Shown here in pieces: positions 22,701-47,919 of a stretch of DNA of 64,000 bases. The translations under genes were made by a program, and so were the position numbers. Every line of letters begins with the position of its first letter. The stretch's first letter is position 1. The stretch is from Tethya wilhelma (lineage: Eukaryota; Porifera; Demospongiae; Tethyida; Tethyidae): NCBI GenBank assembly GCA_964030475.1, contig CAXIPT010000005.1:2597498-2661497 (forward strand), given 5' to 3'. Below the pieces are notes generated by a model. The model was not told the DNA's origin. It ran no database searches and saw nothing but the letters and a program-made list of their open reading frames with translations.

Positions 22701-25040
22701 TGTTATTATTGTCTTACTTAAATGCTCTCTCAAATCCTGTAAGTACTACACTAATGAAAATTCCACCAGATGTGATGATAGTACAGCCTTGGAACCGATC
22801 AATATTCGAACTATCAATCACATTATTATCTGTAATGCCAGCACATTCTGTATAGAAATGCATAATATGTACTATAGCTGGCGTATAATATAGTGTGACA
22901 ACAATATTGCATGATATGTTCAACTGATAATTATTATCACTATAGGGGTATACAATGTTACTGTCAATACAACCATGATGATTATTCAAAGCGGCATATA
23001 GCTATGTATACCTTTTGGACAAGGACCCTCACAAAGCTCACACGAATGTCCATCTTCTCCAACAGAATAGCCAGATGGACACTGAAGTAAACATCTGTTA
23101 CCTAGCTCAAATAATCCAGCTGAAATAGGTGTCAGTGCATGTGGATTAACAACTGCAAACTTAAACACAGGAAGTTATTACGTTAGCTACATGTATAGTA
23201 ATTATTTTAACACTAATTCTTAGACTGTCAATCACAATCACAGATACAGACTCACTCGGACACTCCTCCACACACAAATCACCTACTGCTAGACGATGCT
23301 CAGGGTTGGGGACTATTTGGAAAAGGTTTGGGTCATAGATGACTGGAGGTGGACACTGTATCACACATGTTCCATTATTTTCCAAATTTTTACAAGCCTA
23401 CAAAACAATTAAGTGTGCATGTGTGTGTCAGGGTATGATAGATTATACTGATAGTTACTAGGTGCCACACTGACTTGTAATTGAGTCATAGTGGCACAGT
23501 GACTTAAATGAAGGTTTCAGAACATGAATAGCTCCAATAGCAACAGCCATGTACATTGAAACTGCTGCATGGAGGTAGTGATTCGAATCTGACTAAACAT
23601 TAACAACGTTATCAATAGTACTCACATGACAATGACTGGCTGTTGGTCCTACACAACCTGCTGCACAGTGAGGGTTACAACATTGCTTTGTACCATTATC
23701 ATCAACATTGTAGCAGCGATCTTCGAGGCAAGATGGACATACTGTTTTACTTACTGTATGAGTGGGATGTGAGCAATACGTATATAGGGGTGGCCCGTAA
23801 ATTGCATATCATGCATGATTGTCATCACATAGTCATGGGTCTAAATTTCATGATAGAGTGGTTCATATTAGTTCCACAAAGATGGAGCCTGGTACATAAT
23901 CCAGAAAGATGCCAAATAATGTCATGTATATGTAATTTTTATTATAATGATGCATATAAAATTAATATACTCCACAGTCCACATGCATGCACATGCTAGC
24001 ATTGTGCATTACATGTATATCAAATACTTCATGACATTGTTTTGTTCCCTTAGTTCTTCGTGACTAAATTATATTATACTGCGTTTTACCATTCAGAAGT
24101 TATACATACACCTGCCAAATTGTTATACACATACGTAGTACTGAACATCAAATTACAGATCTGGATTCAGTGAGATTATACATATAATATAATTATAATC
24201 TTACATGTTTGACAGTAGTTTGGCGTCCAGCAAAATGGACTGTCACAATACATGGAACAGTTTGGAAGACCTGCATATCCATGTCATTGACATCAAGTTC
24301 CAAGGAGATAATAACCGAAAATCTTATTAACCTATTTAGCTTTTAAGTGAACAATACTTACCTGAGATAGCTTCAGTGTTGTCTGTTTCACATGAGTTTA
24401 CAGTTTCCACACCATTACCAGTTCCTTGAATTGGATTGTCCATAATATCTACCCAGTTTATTGTCCGATGATTGCACATGGTTCCGGTGTTCTCAAAGCG
24501 AGTATTTCCTCTTGTGATTTGAGTTAACTTTGGCAGAATAAAGTCACTAATGCTTGTGTTTTGAATCCAGAGGGAATACAGATTAGCAATGAGATCATTT
24601 CCTCTAATTATACGAAGATTTGGGAGGATAATTCTAGTTGTCTCAGGAACAAAACTAAACCTCAATGCACCAGAGATTTGCTCAACATGATAGAGAGAGT
24701 TGAAATCATCTTCTGCCAGCGGTCGTCCTATATCAGGTCCCTGCAAATTGATTAAGACACTTCCATTGATGTGTGTACAGCCACAAAATCTGTGGTGTAA
24801 GTTTTGCAACACTTCAAAGACAGTGTTTCCCCGCTCAAACTCTCCAATATTGTGACCAACACAAAGAACTCCTACATCATAAATAGAGAACTTGATGATC
24901 TGTCGGTTGAGAATCACTGAATGAAATATATATTCTACTGGATTACCTTTTAAAATAGTGCAATTTGGAGAAGAAATAGGGGTAGCAATACCAGCAAATA
25001 ATGTCAGAAGAATCAAAGCAACCAAAGCAGGTCCATTCAT
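19800..25040 (-). CDS. EGFR-like receptor with short tyrosine tail and no kinase
   Basis: Sixteen exons (+ coordinates): 24362-25040, 24205-24270, 23626-23741, 23256-23397, 23012-23152, 22718-22847, 22581-22641, 22360-22459, 22044-22250, 21705-21943, 21326-21568, 21006-21243, 20802-20934, 20599-20739, 20359-20496, 19800-20244. All phases close, giving 1072 residues. Order: signal peptide (~1-22), receptor L1 with a PNLRIIRGN core (~55-205), furin-like CR1 (~227-381), L2 (~381-547), a long CR2 (~548-925), TM ~926-953, tail ~119 residues. ErbB-like features include CPPPVIYDP in CR1, LELLSTIVEIRGPLQIQ in L2 and CWG plus GPQNCLEC in CR2. The ectodomain is longer than vertebrate ErbB because of extra Cys-rich repeats near the membrane. 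The tail has five tyrosines (AYGI, LYSTI, HYEAV, RYTET, SDYVLV) but no kinase. It could be a ligand-binding co-receptor or adaptor-recruiting receptor. Confidence 0.85.
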
Positions 25041-25267
25041 TTTTGCAGCCTTGAACTAAAACTTCCTCAAGCTTGAATCGCCGCTGAGTTCAAAGTTCAT
25101 ATTACCACGCATGCGCAAACATTCTGGGATCCTGGGACTCTCAGCCGAGCGAGCTTGCTTCACTGCTTGCTAAAGAGTCTTGAGACTAAAGCTTACAACG
25201 TGGCAGTGACGCTATATATAGGGAAAAGTAGTCAAGCCAGGCTCGTGGATCAAGATAGACGTCTATC
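25041..25267. promoter_or_regulatory. 227-bp head-to-head promoter region
   Basis: It lies between the two divergent start codons at 25040 (-) and 25268 (+). A TATA-like CTATATATAGG at 25211-25221 is about 50 bp upstream of the plus ATG. ACGCATGCGCA near 25106-25116 resembles an NRF1-type palindrome, a common feature of bidirectional promoters (family knowledge). No other gene fits between. Transcription start sites cannot be placed from sequence. Confidence 0.6.
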
Positions 25268-37820
<12,553 letters not shown>

Positions 37821-38249
37821 CCATTATCTCCACATAATAATCATTATCATGTACAAAAATGCAAATTTTTGTTAAAAAATCGCATTGATTACGGTATCAA
37901 TCAGTATTATAATTGTTAATTTTTATATAGTTCTCTTTGTATTGTAGTACAGAGTATATACTTCATGCAATAAGATGTTGATGAGCAGCTTAATGATTAT
38001 ATATGACATTAATATTGTTGCACTTCATGATAGCTAGAGACCCTACATATACTCTTTGCTAATGGTACGACTGTGTAAGGTGTAGTTACATGTATGTAAT
38101 GGATAAGTACTAAATAATGTGATAATTTTATATTATCTGAGCTATAGATATACACGTCATGCATCCGGTATATAAGTAGATACAATGTAGAACAGAGTTT
38201 AGTTAGATAATTATAATAAAGCTATTAACTGCGATAATTGCATTCCGAA

Positions 38250-38440
38250 GCAAAGAGTTCGATTGTAGATTTTTACTGAGACGATCTTTGCCTGAGTGCC
38301 CAGATCTAGACTTGCGTCGATCTTTGCCAGAGCATAGAGTAAGTGGGAATGTGACCTTTGGAGCTCTGCTTTGGTATATAGTGCTAGTAACCTGGGTATG
38401 ACCTTTGGAGCGTAGAAAGGTTGCATCTTAGTGTACCCCT
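38250..38440. repeat. Dispersed repeat, GACGATCTTTGCC family
   Basis: Shares TTTTACTGAGACGATCTTTGCC, TGCCCAGA, CTTGCG, GATCTTTGCC, GGGAATGTGACCTTTGG and TTAGTGTACCCCT, in inverse orientation, with 60838-60963. The other copy sits in one of the two BBOX1-like intron versions. Confidence 0.7.
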
Positions 38441-38862
38441 AGTTATATCATGATCATACGATTAGGCTGCGATACATGGATGGGGAGTTAACGCATCGTT
38501 GGTGATTGGCGAGAATGTTATTTTCATTATGAGTTCTAAAGAGGATCCGGAATGTTTGGAAGAGCCTCCAACGTTAACAGTGAGGTTGCATCACCCAATT
38601 GCAAGGGACCCAAGATCTCCTCAAGGAAAGTGCAAGTACAACATTTTATCAAGACTACTGTTTCTGTAAGGACTTAAAGCTGAATAGAATTTGAAAACCT
38701 AGGGTTGTCCCACCTATAGATGGGTGTGTGTGGCATGACTCTGATCTCACCCATGTGTCCTCCCTTTTGACACGTGACCTCAGTTTCACTCTGCACCTTT
38801 TCTCCCCTGAGATAAGTTTCACTCACCTGCCTTTCTGTGAGTAGGCTGAGATGGTCAAACGG

Positions 38863-39213
38863 TAGCCTCGTACCCAGGCCCCTCCCATCAAAAGAAGGAG
38901 AGGGCCTGGTACACATTCACTGTTTGCGCATGCTTAATTTTCCCAGTAAACACTGGGAATTCGGATATCTTCGTGTATGTAGTCTTATCCGTGTGGTAAA
39001 AGATTACAAAGTTACTCACCTTTGACCTACGATAGTGCAACGGTTAGCAGTTGTGACATGGAAACCGTTTACTTGCTTCGTATGATGGTCCACGTTGAAA
39101 GTAACGTATACTGAATAATATACCAAAAATTACAGAGAAAACTTAGTGCATACACAAATAGTGTGTACCAGGCCCTCTCCCTTCTTGATGGGAGGGGCCT
39201 GGGTACGAGGCTA
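38863..39213. repeat. MITE, TAGCCTCGTACCCAGGCC family (long member)
   Basis: Starts TAGCCTCGTACCCAGGCCCC and ends GGGGCCTGGGTACGAGGCTA. Inside each end the arms continue (CTCCCATCAAAAGAAGGAGAG and CTCTCCCTTCTTGATGGGAG). It is noncoding. Confidence 0.85.
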
Positions 39214-39254
39214 GTCAAATGGATGCCTGGGAGGGGATGGCAGGCTGCAATAGC

Positions 39255-39664
39255 TGTGTGTCATGCTGAGCTGGCATTTTTATTGTGGCTGTGATCTATA
39301 TTCAATGCTTTTCCCTTATGGCGAGTCACATGCAGGGTATGTGATAATTATCAAAGTGCCAGCTCAGCACTGATACAAATTGTACATGACTCTAGGAGCT
39401 AAAATGATCACATGTGGCAAAGCTCAGTATACATGATACACGTACCACTATCATACCTCGTCTGCATGTGTGTTATTACCCCTGTAGTACTGGTGTGATA
39501 TTTCTGACTAAGCTCTCCTCAGTCTAGTCTTCCTTCAGAGGAGGTACAACAGCCGTGTTTCATGCCAAGCCTGCATTTTTGCCGCATGCACATAATCTTT
39601 TCATAGTATTCTTAAGCTGTAGTAGATCACATGCATTAAAAATGCTAGCTCAACATGACACACA
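39255..39664. repeat. MITE with TGTGTGTCATGCTGAGC ends
   Basis: TGTGTGTCATGCTGAGCTGG, then CATTTTTA, at the left mirrors AAAAATGCTAGCTCAACATG, then ACACACA, at the right. Internal related palindromic words occur (AGTGCCAGCTCAGCAC). It is noncoding. Confidence 0.75.
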
Positions 39665-40533
39665 GTAGTCCAAGTCACGTAGCCAGAACCCTTTCACTCT
39701 GTTTATATGGCTCTGCGAGAAAAGGGGTCCGCATGGTCTATCACGCATGCTAAACTTGTGCAGATGGCCCTGGAATGCAATTTTGCATAACAGGATGGAA
39801 AATTTTTCATTATTATGGGTGGGGTATGTAAAAAATAGTCTTCTCGAGCCTTTTTCTAACTCTTGACGGAGAAAAGCATGGCAGCGTTAGCTGCTCTTGG
39901 TTGCCACAAGCTATAGCTGTTGAGAAGATCTACATTGCTAAAGATACGTAAAGTTGATCTAAGAGCCGACAAGTTTTTGGCAAAGACACATGCGCATCTC
40001 TCACCTTCATGAATGACACCACAGCTTTCATTCGTTCCAATGTCAAGGTCTGGCACCCAGCCTAGCTTAGCTGTTGCTTCTGAATTTTGTCAATGATTCT
40101 CGGTCATTCTAGCAACTCCACTGCTTGAAAACTGGATCCGTTGTGCGTTGTTTCTATTCAATATGCACAGAAGCTATTGATCAATTACGGAGCAATAATT
40201 ACGTGTTCTGTGATTTCATTGATCAGGCCAAAATTCCTGGCCTCTACACAAGTTTAGCATGCATGATAGACCAGACACCTTTCCCACAGAGCCATATAGG
40301 TGGCTTCAGCTATACTCACAAGCATTAGAAGATTGAATTCATGTATTAACCGACTTTCAAACTAACCAGTTCTCAGCCGGGGCTATGCAAAATTTTGTTG
40401 ATGACTGATTCTGGTGCATTCTGAGTCAAAACTTTAGCTGATGTGCAAAATGCCACTGAGCTCAGCATGATATTAACACACTTCCACTTCTGAATCATTT
40501 CCGGAGAGGGATGTGAGACCAATATATTATGAC

Positions 40534-40702
40534 TAGTTTGAGAATGCTGGTAGAAAAAATTGAATAACTTTCCTATTATCCAACATATTTCAAAATTTCA
40601 GCTTTCTACGCCTTACCAGTCAATAGTTAGCTATTTTGTCCCATAAGAAAAATATTGCATGATTTCATTTCCGGCAGTATTATCAAACCAGATGGACTTT
40701 AG
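40534..40702. repeat. MITE, CTAAAGTCCATCTGGTTTGA family
   Basis: CTAGTTTGAGAATGCTGGTAG at the left and TCAAACCAGATGGACTTTAG at the right are inverted ends. The interior matches 44004-44209 (TAGCTATTTTGTCCCATAAG). Confidence 0.75.
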
Positions 40703-40845
40703 TATAGAGCCCATTCCTATATCCCAGCTATATATAAATAACTAGAGATACACGCAGTACAGGTTTAGTGCCTCGCGCAGAATAATATATGATTAAAATT
40801 GATATATTAATATGAAATTATCAATATAAATAAGTGGTTAAACAT

Positions 40846-41236
40846 AAGGCCACACCAAGTTGATTTTATGTTTCTCAGATCGGCGGGTCACACTTTTGGC
40901 AAAATGGAAAAAAATGTAAATTATATTTATGATGGGCGTGGTTACTTACTTTGCTCCAGCTCATGATTCGTGCATTAGTTGGGCCATTTTTCCTTTAAAA
41001 ATTAATTTGGAGGCCATAGCTACTGCTAAAAAGCAGCTGAGTTGTAGCTAACTAGCTAAATAGTGTTTTTGAGACAAAATCATCGCAGTACATTCGTAAA
41101 CTTACGCGCATGCGCACTGATATACAATCAATTTATTAATGGTTATTAATTTTGTTTTATTTTTTTGCCGGCATGCCGGGTCAGTTAGTTTCTGTAGACA
41201 ATCCGAGAAACATAAAATCAACTTGGTGTGGCCTAA
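40846..41236. repeat. MITE with AGGCCACACCAAGTTGATTT ends
   Basis: AGGCCACACCAAGTTGATTT continues to TATGTTTCTC at the left and is mirrored by GAGAAACATA and AAATCAACTTGGTGTGGCCT at the right, an almost perfect 30-bp TIR. The core is about 330 bp and noncoding. Confidence 0.9.
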
Positions 41237-42059
41237 GATGTATGATTGTGTTGTGTCCATGAAGAAGTTAAGAAGAGAATATTGAATATGAAATCCAAAA
41301 ATTAATGTGGTTAAAGTTGAAATAAAGCATTATTGTAGTGGTAAGCTTGTGGTTAAATAATAATAAAATAACAGTGAAACAAACAGGATTATTGAATATG
41401 AAGTCCAAAACGTGGTCTCGCTAGCTAGATTCGATCTCCCATTTCATTTTTTGCGGGGAATTTGTATGGCTAGCAAGACTAAAGATTTCCAACAATTAAT
41501 AGTTCTTGACACTTTGCTAGTGAATAGAAGAATACCTTCGTTTTGCACTTTCTTCATAGCTCTTAATCAAGCAGACCAGTACAACAATATAATTATAATA
41601 AAGCATGATCATACCATGGCAGACAACTGAGTATTATAGTAAATCCGTAGATTAATCATGTCATGATGATCTACCATCGCTGATCGAGTTGTCTGACTCC
41701 CAGCTGCTCAAGATACTCTCTGATGATTTCTTGATTCTTAATGATGCTTCTCTTCACCAGTCCTCTCGTGCTGGTGTCGCTTTCTTAGCCTTGGTAGAAT
41801 CTTCTTAGGCTCTTTTCTCATGACTGGAAGTCAAAGGAGTAGTATCCTAGCCTACCACATGTTTTTTTGCGCATGCGTAACACGTGCGTAAAACGGAAAT
41901 TCCCTCAACAATAATTACATTCCTAAAGCATGACTGACATACATACAACACTAAATGAGACCATACTGCGAGATTAGATGCCTCGCGCTAAGGCTCTCGG
42001 CAAAAACAGTAGATCTCAACTTTTTCCCTTTTATTTCCCCTGCATACATACATATATAG

Positions 42060-45000
42060 GTGGATAGAACCACTCTTTTGGAAGGGATTTCGTCGCGATG
42101 AACTGAAACATGAAGATCTTTATGTTCATCTCAGAGAAGTAGACTCCAAAAAGATGCTAAAAACATTCAATAGGTAAAATTATGATTATTATTTCACTGA
42201 GGCTTGGCTGCATAAATGAACTGTCATAGTATCATGTGATTGATCAGTGATTTACAGTTAATATTCTGCACTGTTAACTAATTCAGCACTTTTCCATAGA
42301 TATTGGTCTGTTGAAGAAAAACGTGAAAAGAGAGGTCAAAGTTCAAGACTGTGGCTGGCTGTGGCAAAGTGTATATGGTGGAGAATATTGGTGACTGGAC
42401 TACTAGAATACTCAGAAGTATGTAGATCGTTGAATATATAAACTCTAAGATGGATGCGAGAGATTATGTATAATTGTCATTTTAATTTTGTATATAGATG
42501 GTAGTGGCGTTGGTTATAACTCTCATTTTAGGAAATCTTGTTGACTACTTCAGCATTGAAGCACCTAATGAAGAAGATACAAGGAATTCCTATCTCTTGG
42601 CTACTGGTAAGTGCAGACGCACAGGCATAATAATTGAATGGTATTTGGGGTGAGCGTGAGCAAGCCCCACATATACGTAACATAGCGTTCAAGTTCCACT
42701 TTCGTCTGTTCGTCTGGCTGTCTGTCTGTCTGTCTGTCCATCTGTCTGTCTGTCTGTTTGTTTGTCTGATGTCTGTATGCATTAAATAACGCTTCCTAGT
42801 TTGCATGGGCATGCATTAAAAGTTTTCGTACAGCGTAACATCATGTAGTTAGCTAGTACTATAGCTTGACCGCTCTGGGCCCAGGGCTACTGAGCTAGCT
42901 AGCTAGACTGTAGCTATAGAGTGTGTACGTAATGCAGCACAACTTGTGTAACTGAAATGGAGAGTCTGCGAGATCTAGACAAAAAAGTTAGAAAGACATA
43001 GACAATGAAGAAACACCACAATGTGGTAGGCAATAAATACTGATTGACTTGGCTTGTGTGATACGTGAATACTCACACATGCTCATAGAGAGCCTGAGAT
43101 AGATGGTAATGAACACTACATAGAGAGAAAGCTTTAATAAGAGCAGCAAGTAGCATCAATGAGGCAAATCAGACAATAAATGAATGCTCAACAGGCTGTC
43201 AGCAAAGTGAAAAATGCCAAGAGCTAAAGAGAACAACAAGATTAGCAAGGGAATAGCACAATCACCAGCTAAGCACACAGCATGTAGACTTGCAGCAGCA
43301 TTTTTACCGGTACATATTATATCCACATGTAACTCACTAAACAATTGATTCATTTATTTTCAGTGAAAACAAAGACAAAACACAATCTCTTGCATGTCAA
43401 GTGTCATACAAATGATCAACCTGAATATTCACCCATGGCCAATCTCACATTGTATGCAACCACATGTGACTGTAACAATTATAAATGACATCATACACAT
43501 CACAATTGTACCTCAGCTGATGTAAACACAATCCGTACATATTATGGAAGACACATGCACCAACACCCACTCATGCTCACCCCCAAAATGTCGTAGGCAC
43601 TTGCTTAATATTATTCATAAGTTCTGATCTCTGTCCCATGCATTACACTTTTATAGCTCTGGCTATACTGCTATTAATATCTGTAGTAGTAACTATGCTA
43701 GCTTGCTTCACCTCAGAGAAAACTGGAATGATGGCTAGAATCATCCTTACTACTGCTATCTATCATAAGGTATACAGCAAATTGCGTACTATATATCTGT
43801 ATAGACATGTGGCATGTGTGAATAAATTAATGTGTGCAGTGCTAATGTCTACAGTAAGTCACTGATGGTATAATTATAGACAGTTAGCAGCCTGATTAGC
43901 AATAGTCTCACGAAGCCAGCCCCTTACACTTGCTCCACCCATACCTTTGTGGGACTAGGGACAGGCTCCTATTGTGAGTTAACTTCAGTCAGTTAATGTT
44001 GTTCTAAAGTCCATCTGGTTTCGAGTGCTTTCCAATGGTGCTTGAAATTTTGAAATCAGTTGGATATTTAGAAAGTTATTCTAGAGGCATTCTCAACATT
44101 CTCCCCTTTCTTTTGATTGCTTTTTCAGCTTCCTATGCCTTACCATTCAAAGTTAGCTATTTTGTCCCATAAGAAAAGCATTATTTCACTCAAACTAGAT
44201 GGATTTTAATCTGGCGTGCCAGACCCTGATAGGAAGGGTCTGGGATCACACATGTATACATTCCAAGCAGAATAGTAAGAAGTTACATAACTTGGTTGTG
44301 TTGTGGTTTGCACTATATATTCACAGTTAACCCAAGGGTATGAATATTCATATAAACATGTCATAATCTGATTGACTGAATCCACAAAATTTCAGATACT
44401 TCTCCTCAATGAAGCTGCACTTGGCCAAACATCAATCGGCCATATTGTGAATCTTGCTTCCAATGATGTTCATAAAATGGATCGAGTAAGTAATAGTATG
44501 CATTCTTAAGTTTTTAACTAGCGACCAGCCTTAGTGGATTCAGTTTTTACTTCGTTTTTCACTCACATACACATTGACAGGTATGTGTGTATATCCACTT
44601 TATATGGATTTTTCCATTCTTCCTTCCTCTTTTTGTCTTCTTGTTGTACCGAGAGGTCGGGTTGAGTGTTTTTGTAGCCATAGGGTTTGTGGTCTTCTTT
44701 GTAGCACTGCAATTCATTCTCTCAAAGATATTTTCATGCTTTAGGTATGCTGCATCCTTCCATGGGTGTATACCATATAGCGGGAAATTTTCGTGCGGTT
44801 AAAATTTCGTTTCAGGCCTTGAAAACAAGTTTTCGTGGTCTTATTTTCGTTCTGGACCCATGACCCCGCGGCCACGTTTTAAAATTTTCAGATTTTCGTG
44901 GGCAAAATTTTCGTTTTCATGCTGTCTGGAACGAAAAGAACGAAATTTTTCCCTCACGAAAATTTCCCGCTATACGGTAACTTATAAGTTTAGCCATGCA

Positions 45001-45603
45001 AATTAACTCAGTTCATGCACATTGCACATTGACACAAAATATAGTAATAATATTTTATTATATGGTAATTATAGTAGGCTATTAATTTTGTACAAAAATG
45101 TATAAAGTTTGTTGGAATAATTATAACTTATGATAATGATATGTATTGCTATATATAGGTTCAAATCATCTGGAATAACAGATATCCGTGTTCGTATCAT
45201 GAATGAAGTCATAACTGGAATTCGAGTGATCAAAATGTATGCTTGGGAGTATGCCTTCAAGAGAGTTGTCAGCAAAGTGAGGAGGTAATAATGATTCTCA
45301 ACTTAAAATTTCACTACAAAGTAGACCGTGCACTCATTAAATTTTTAAAACAGGAAGGAGTCTAATCATATCTTGTATGGTGGGACACTTTATTCACTTG
45401 CGATGAGTTTTAGTCAAGGTGGAGTTATTTTCTTCATGACAGCTCTCATTTTCTTACATTTTGTTGCAACTGATGGGATTCTGACCCCAAGAAAAGTAGC
45501 CACAACCATAGTTCTTCTCAACCAGCTTAATGCCTGTGTTCATTTCATGTCAAAAGGGTTGTTCTTTACTTCTGAGGTTTTGGTTGCACTCGAAAGAATA
45601 CAG
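42060..45603 (+). CDS. ABCC (MRP4-like) transporter, TMD1 exons, copy 1 (partial)
   Basis: Exons 42060-42173, 42300-42417, 42498-42606, 43657-43769, 44396-44485, 44581-44744, 45159-45284 and 45354-45603 join in phase. They encode the first transmembrane domain of an ABC-C exporter. Family signatures: W-x-x-PLF near the start (WIEPLFWKGFRRDELKHEDL), ALGQTSIGHIVNLASNDV (the TTGQIVNLLSNDV region of ABCC4), and MNEVITGIRVIKMYAWE, a near-invariant ABCC coupling-helix segment. ABCC proteins export organic anions, conjugates and cyclic nucleotides across the plasma membrane (family knowledge). The start exon upstream and everything after TMD1, including the nucleotide-binding domains, are missing. 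The sequence changes at N 45691, so the rest of the gene is not in this contig order. Confidence 0.82.
42641..43592. repeat. Possible non-autonomous DNA element in an ABCC intron
   Basis: TATTTGGGGTGAGCGTGAGCAAG at the left resembles the reverse complement of CACTCATGCTCACCCCCAAAAT at the right, enclosing about 950 bp with no coding frame. A (CTGT)n tract sits at 42712-42765. The ends are imperfect, so confidence is moderate. Confidence 0.5.
42712..42765. repeat. (CTGT)n microsatellite
   Basis: About a dozen CTGT/TTGT units with minor interruptions. Confidence 0.9.
44004..44209. repeat. MITE, CTAAAGTCCATCTGGTTT family
   Basis: CTAAAGTCCATCTGGTTTCGAG at the left and CTCAAACTAGATGGATTTTA at the right. 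The interior GCTTTCCAATGGTGCTTGAA matches 35186-35426. It is intronic in ABCC copy 1. Confidence 0.8.
44771..44979. repeat. MITE with TACCRTATAGCGGGAAATTT ends
   Basis: TACCATATAGCGGGAAATTT, then TCGTG, at the left mirrors CACGA and AAATTTCCCGCTATACGGTA at the right. Internal ATTTTCG/CGAAAAT words are repeated. It is intronic. Confidence 0.9.
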
Positions 45604-45889
45604 GTTTGTGATAAACTTTGTGTCTAGTCCATGCATGTATATACATTGTACAGGAGTACAGATTGAAAATAGTTTGTACATAACAAAATANTCTGTAGTA
45701 GTAACTATGCTAGCTTGCTTCACCTCAGAGAAAACTGGAATGATGGCTAGAATCATCCTTACTACTGCTATCTATCATAAGGTATACAGCAATGCAGCTG
45801 CATGCTATAATTATCAAAGGTTCATTGAAGTGTTTATGTATAATATTATGACCTTACCTACATGTGAGTCTGTCTGGGGCAGTCAGTCA

Positions 45890-46284
45890 TAGCTGCCAGA
45901 CTCTTCACATGGGAAATGAAAAGTCTAGGGACATCTGATAATTTGTAACAGTGGAATGTATTTTTAAATTTATCACGTGAAACCCAATATATTGTTCCTA
46001 CCATGACGTAGCATATACATGCACATGCTTTGTGTACTATGCTACTATGCTCATCTAGAATCCTTGCTTTGATGGACTGTTCAAAAGAAAGAGAGCTTTG
46101 TTAATATCCCAATGAGTCAATATGGAAGAGTGTACTGAGATCAATCAGTGTGCAATCATCAGAAAACTACAAATTCAAAGCAATCTGATTGGTCATGTTG
46201 AGATTTTGGGCATTGTTACAAATTAATTGGTGTATACAGGTGTCACCAGACTCTTCCTAACCCATATGTGAAGAGTCTGGCCAG
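45890..46284. repeat. MITE with AGCTGCCAGACTCTTCACAT ends
   Basis: AGCTGCCAGACTCTTCACATGGG at the left is mirrored by CCCATATGTGAAGAGTCTGGCCAGCT at the right. The core is AT-rich and noncoding, intronic in ABCC copy 2. Confidence 0.8.
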
Positions 46285-46733
46285 CTGGACTAAGTCAGTC
46301 ACCAAAAAATATAGAAAGTTTTAAGCTTCATGTAGTCAGTGTTGCCCCACACTGTACATATTTTCAACTGCATGAGTTTCAGATTAATACAATGAGTATT
46401 GGGTATACTACATACTCTGACTAACCCATGACACACTCACAGTAGAAAGTTAGGCTAGTGAGACAGATATGCAGCACATACTNGAGTCTGGAACCCAGTG
46501 ATGGTCTTTGGCTTACCAGCTTGACCCACCACATCCACTGCCTGTTAGAGTGAGAGTGTGAACATTTCAACAATACACTAGTTAAAATTAATATGCATTC
46601 AAAAATCTTAACATCTAGTTGGGATTTGAATCCAAGACCTACTTGTAATGGGATGACCCAAAGTAGAGATGTATAACGCAAATACATGGCCGGCATGTAC
46701 ATGCATACACAGTATCTGATTTTCCCCCCCAGT

Positions 46734-46739
<6 letters not shown>

Positions 46740-46772
<33 letters not shown>
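46740..46772. repeat. (CA)n microsatellite
   Basis: A CA run shortly upstream of exon 46844-46933. Confidence 0.9.
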
Positions 46773-46778
<6 letters not shown>

Positions 46779-47919
46779 GTTCACAATGTGGAAGACTACC
46801 ACATACACTGTGCACATATCATACTGAATCCACAAAATTTCAGATACTACTGCTCAATGAAGCTGCACTTGGCCAAACATCAATTGGCCATATTGTGAAT
46901 CTTGCTTCCAATGATGTTCATAGAATGGATCGAGTATGTAATGATAATAATGAATAACAATCAGGCTTAGTGAATCTTTTTTCTTTGTTTAAATTTCACT
47001 CACACAGGCATTCATTTATATCAACTATGTTTGGATTGGTCCACTCTTGCTCCCTCCTTTTGTTTTCTTGGTGTACCAAGAGGTCGGGTGGATTGTTTTT
47101 GTACCCATAGGGTTCATGGTATTCTTCGTAGCACTGCAATTCATTCTCTCAAAGATATTTTCATACTTCAGGTATATGCTGTGTATATGCCAAATTTATA
47201 GTAAGCTATATTATTATATTATTATTTATGAAAGATCTAGATGTACAATTAATTAATTGTATAATTGATGATAATAATTATTAATGGTATGCCATTGTCT
47301 CCATTATATGAATTACTAGGTTTAAATCATCCAGAATAACAGATATTCGTGTTCGTATTATGAATGAAGCCATAACTGGAATTTGAGTGATCAAAATGTA
47401 TGTTTGGGAGTATGCCTTCAAGGGAGTTGTCAGCAAACTGAGGAGGTAATATCCTGAATATTCATTGCAAACTATTTACTCATTAATTTTTATCAAAATA
47501 TGTAGGAAGGAAACTAATCGTATCTTGTATGGTGGGACATTTTATTCGATTGCGATATGTTTTGGTCAAGGTGGAGCTATTTTCTTTATGACTGCTCTCG
47601 TATTCTTGCCATTTGTTGCGACTGGTGGAATTCTGACCCCAAGAAAAGTAGCTGTAACCATACTTCTTCTCTTTCACCTTAAAGCCTGTGTCCATTTTCT
47701 ATCGAAAGGCTTGTTTATCAATTCTGAGGCTAGGGTTGCAATTGAAAGAATACATGTAGGTTTGCATCAGTATAAATTATAGTGCATGTATACATTGAGT
47801 AATAGATGGAGAGTACAGATGTGTTTACATGTATACATGCATGCACTGTCAATGATCTCTCAATTATGATGGCAATTCTGCAGCATTTTCTTACACTATC
47901 TGTTCCAAGTCTGTCCACN

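Larger units (their letters stand above)
37821..42059. other. Gene-poor stretch between the SRCR and ABCC genes
   Basis: No gene is supported. It holds several short inverted-repeat elements listed separately (38250-38440, 38863-39213, 39255-39664, 40534-40702, 40846-41236). 39850-40330 has only short unconvincing frames. The first exon or exons of the ABCC gene should lie at its right end but I could not identify them. Confidence 0.5.
45692..47755 (+). pseudogene. ABCC (MRP4-like) TMD1 exons, copy 2, with in-frame stop
   Basis: Exons: partial 45692-45781, then 46844-46933, 47008-47171, 47320-47445 and 47506-47755. They match copy 1 exon for exon with equal lengths. Several exons differ strongly in protein (AFIYINYVWIGPLLLPPFVF against VCVYIHFIWIFPFFLPLFVF), so this is a paralog rather than an allele. 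In exon 47320-47445 the conserved GIRVIKMY segment reads ATT TGA GTG; copy 1 has CGA, so a CpG-type C-to-T change created a stop at 47384-47386. The following exon is still open and well conserved, so inactivation looks recent or the base is polymorphic. The first partial exon begins at N 45691 and is about 100 bp identical to copy 1. Downstream exons are replaced by a gypsy remnant. Confidence 0.75.
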
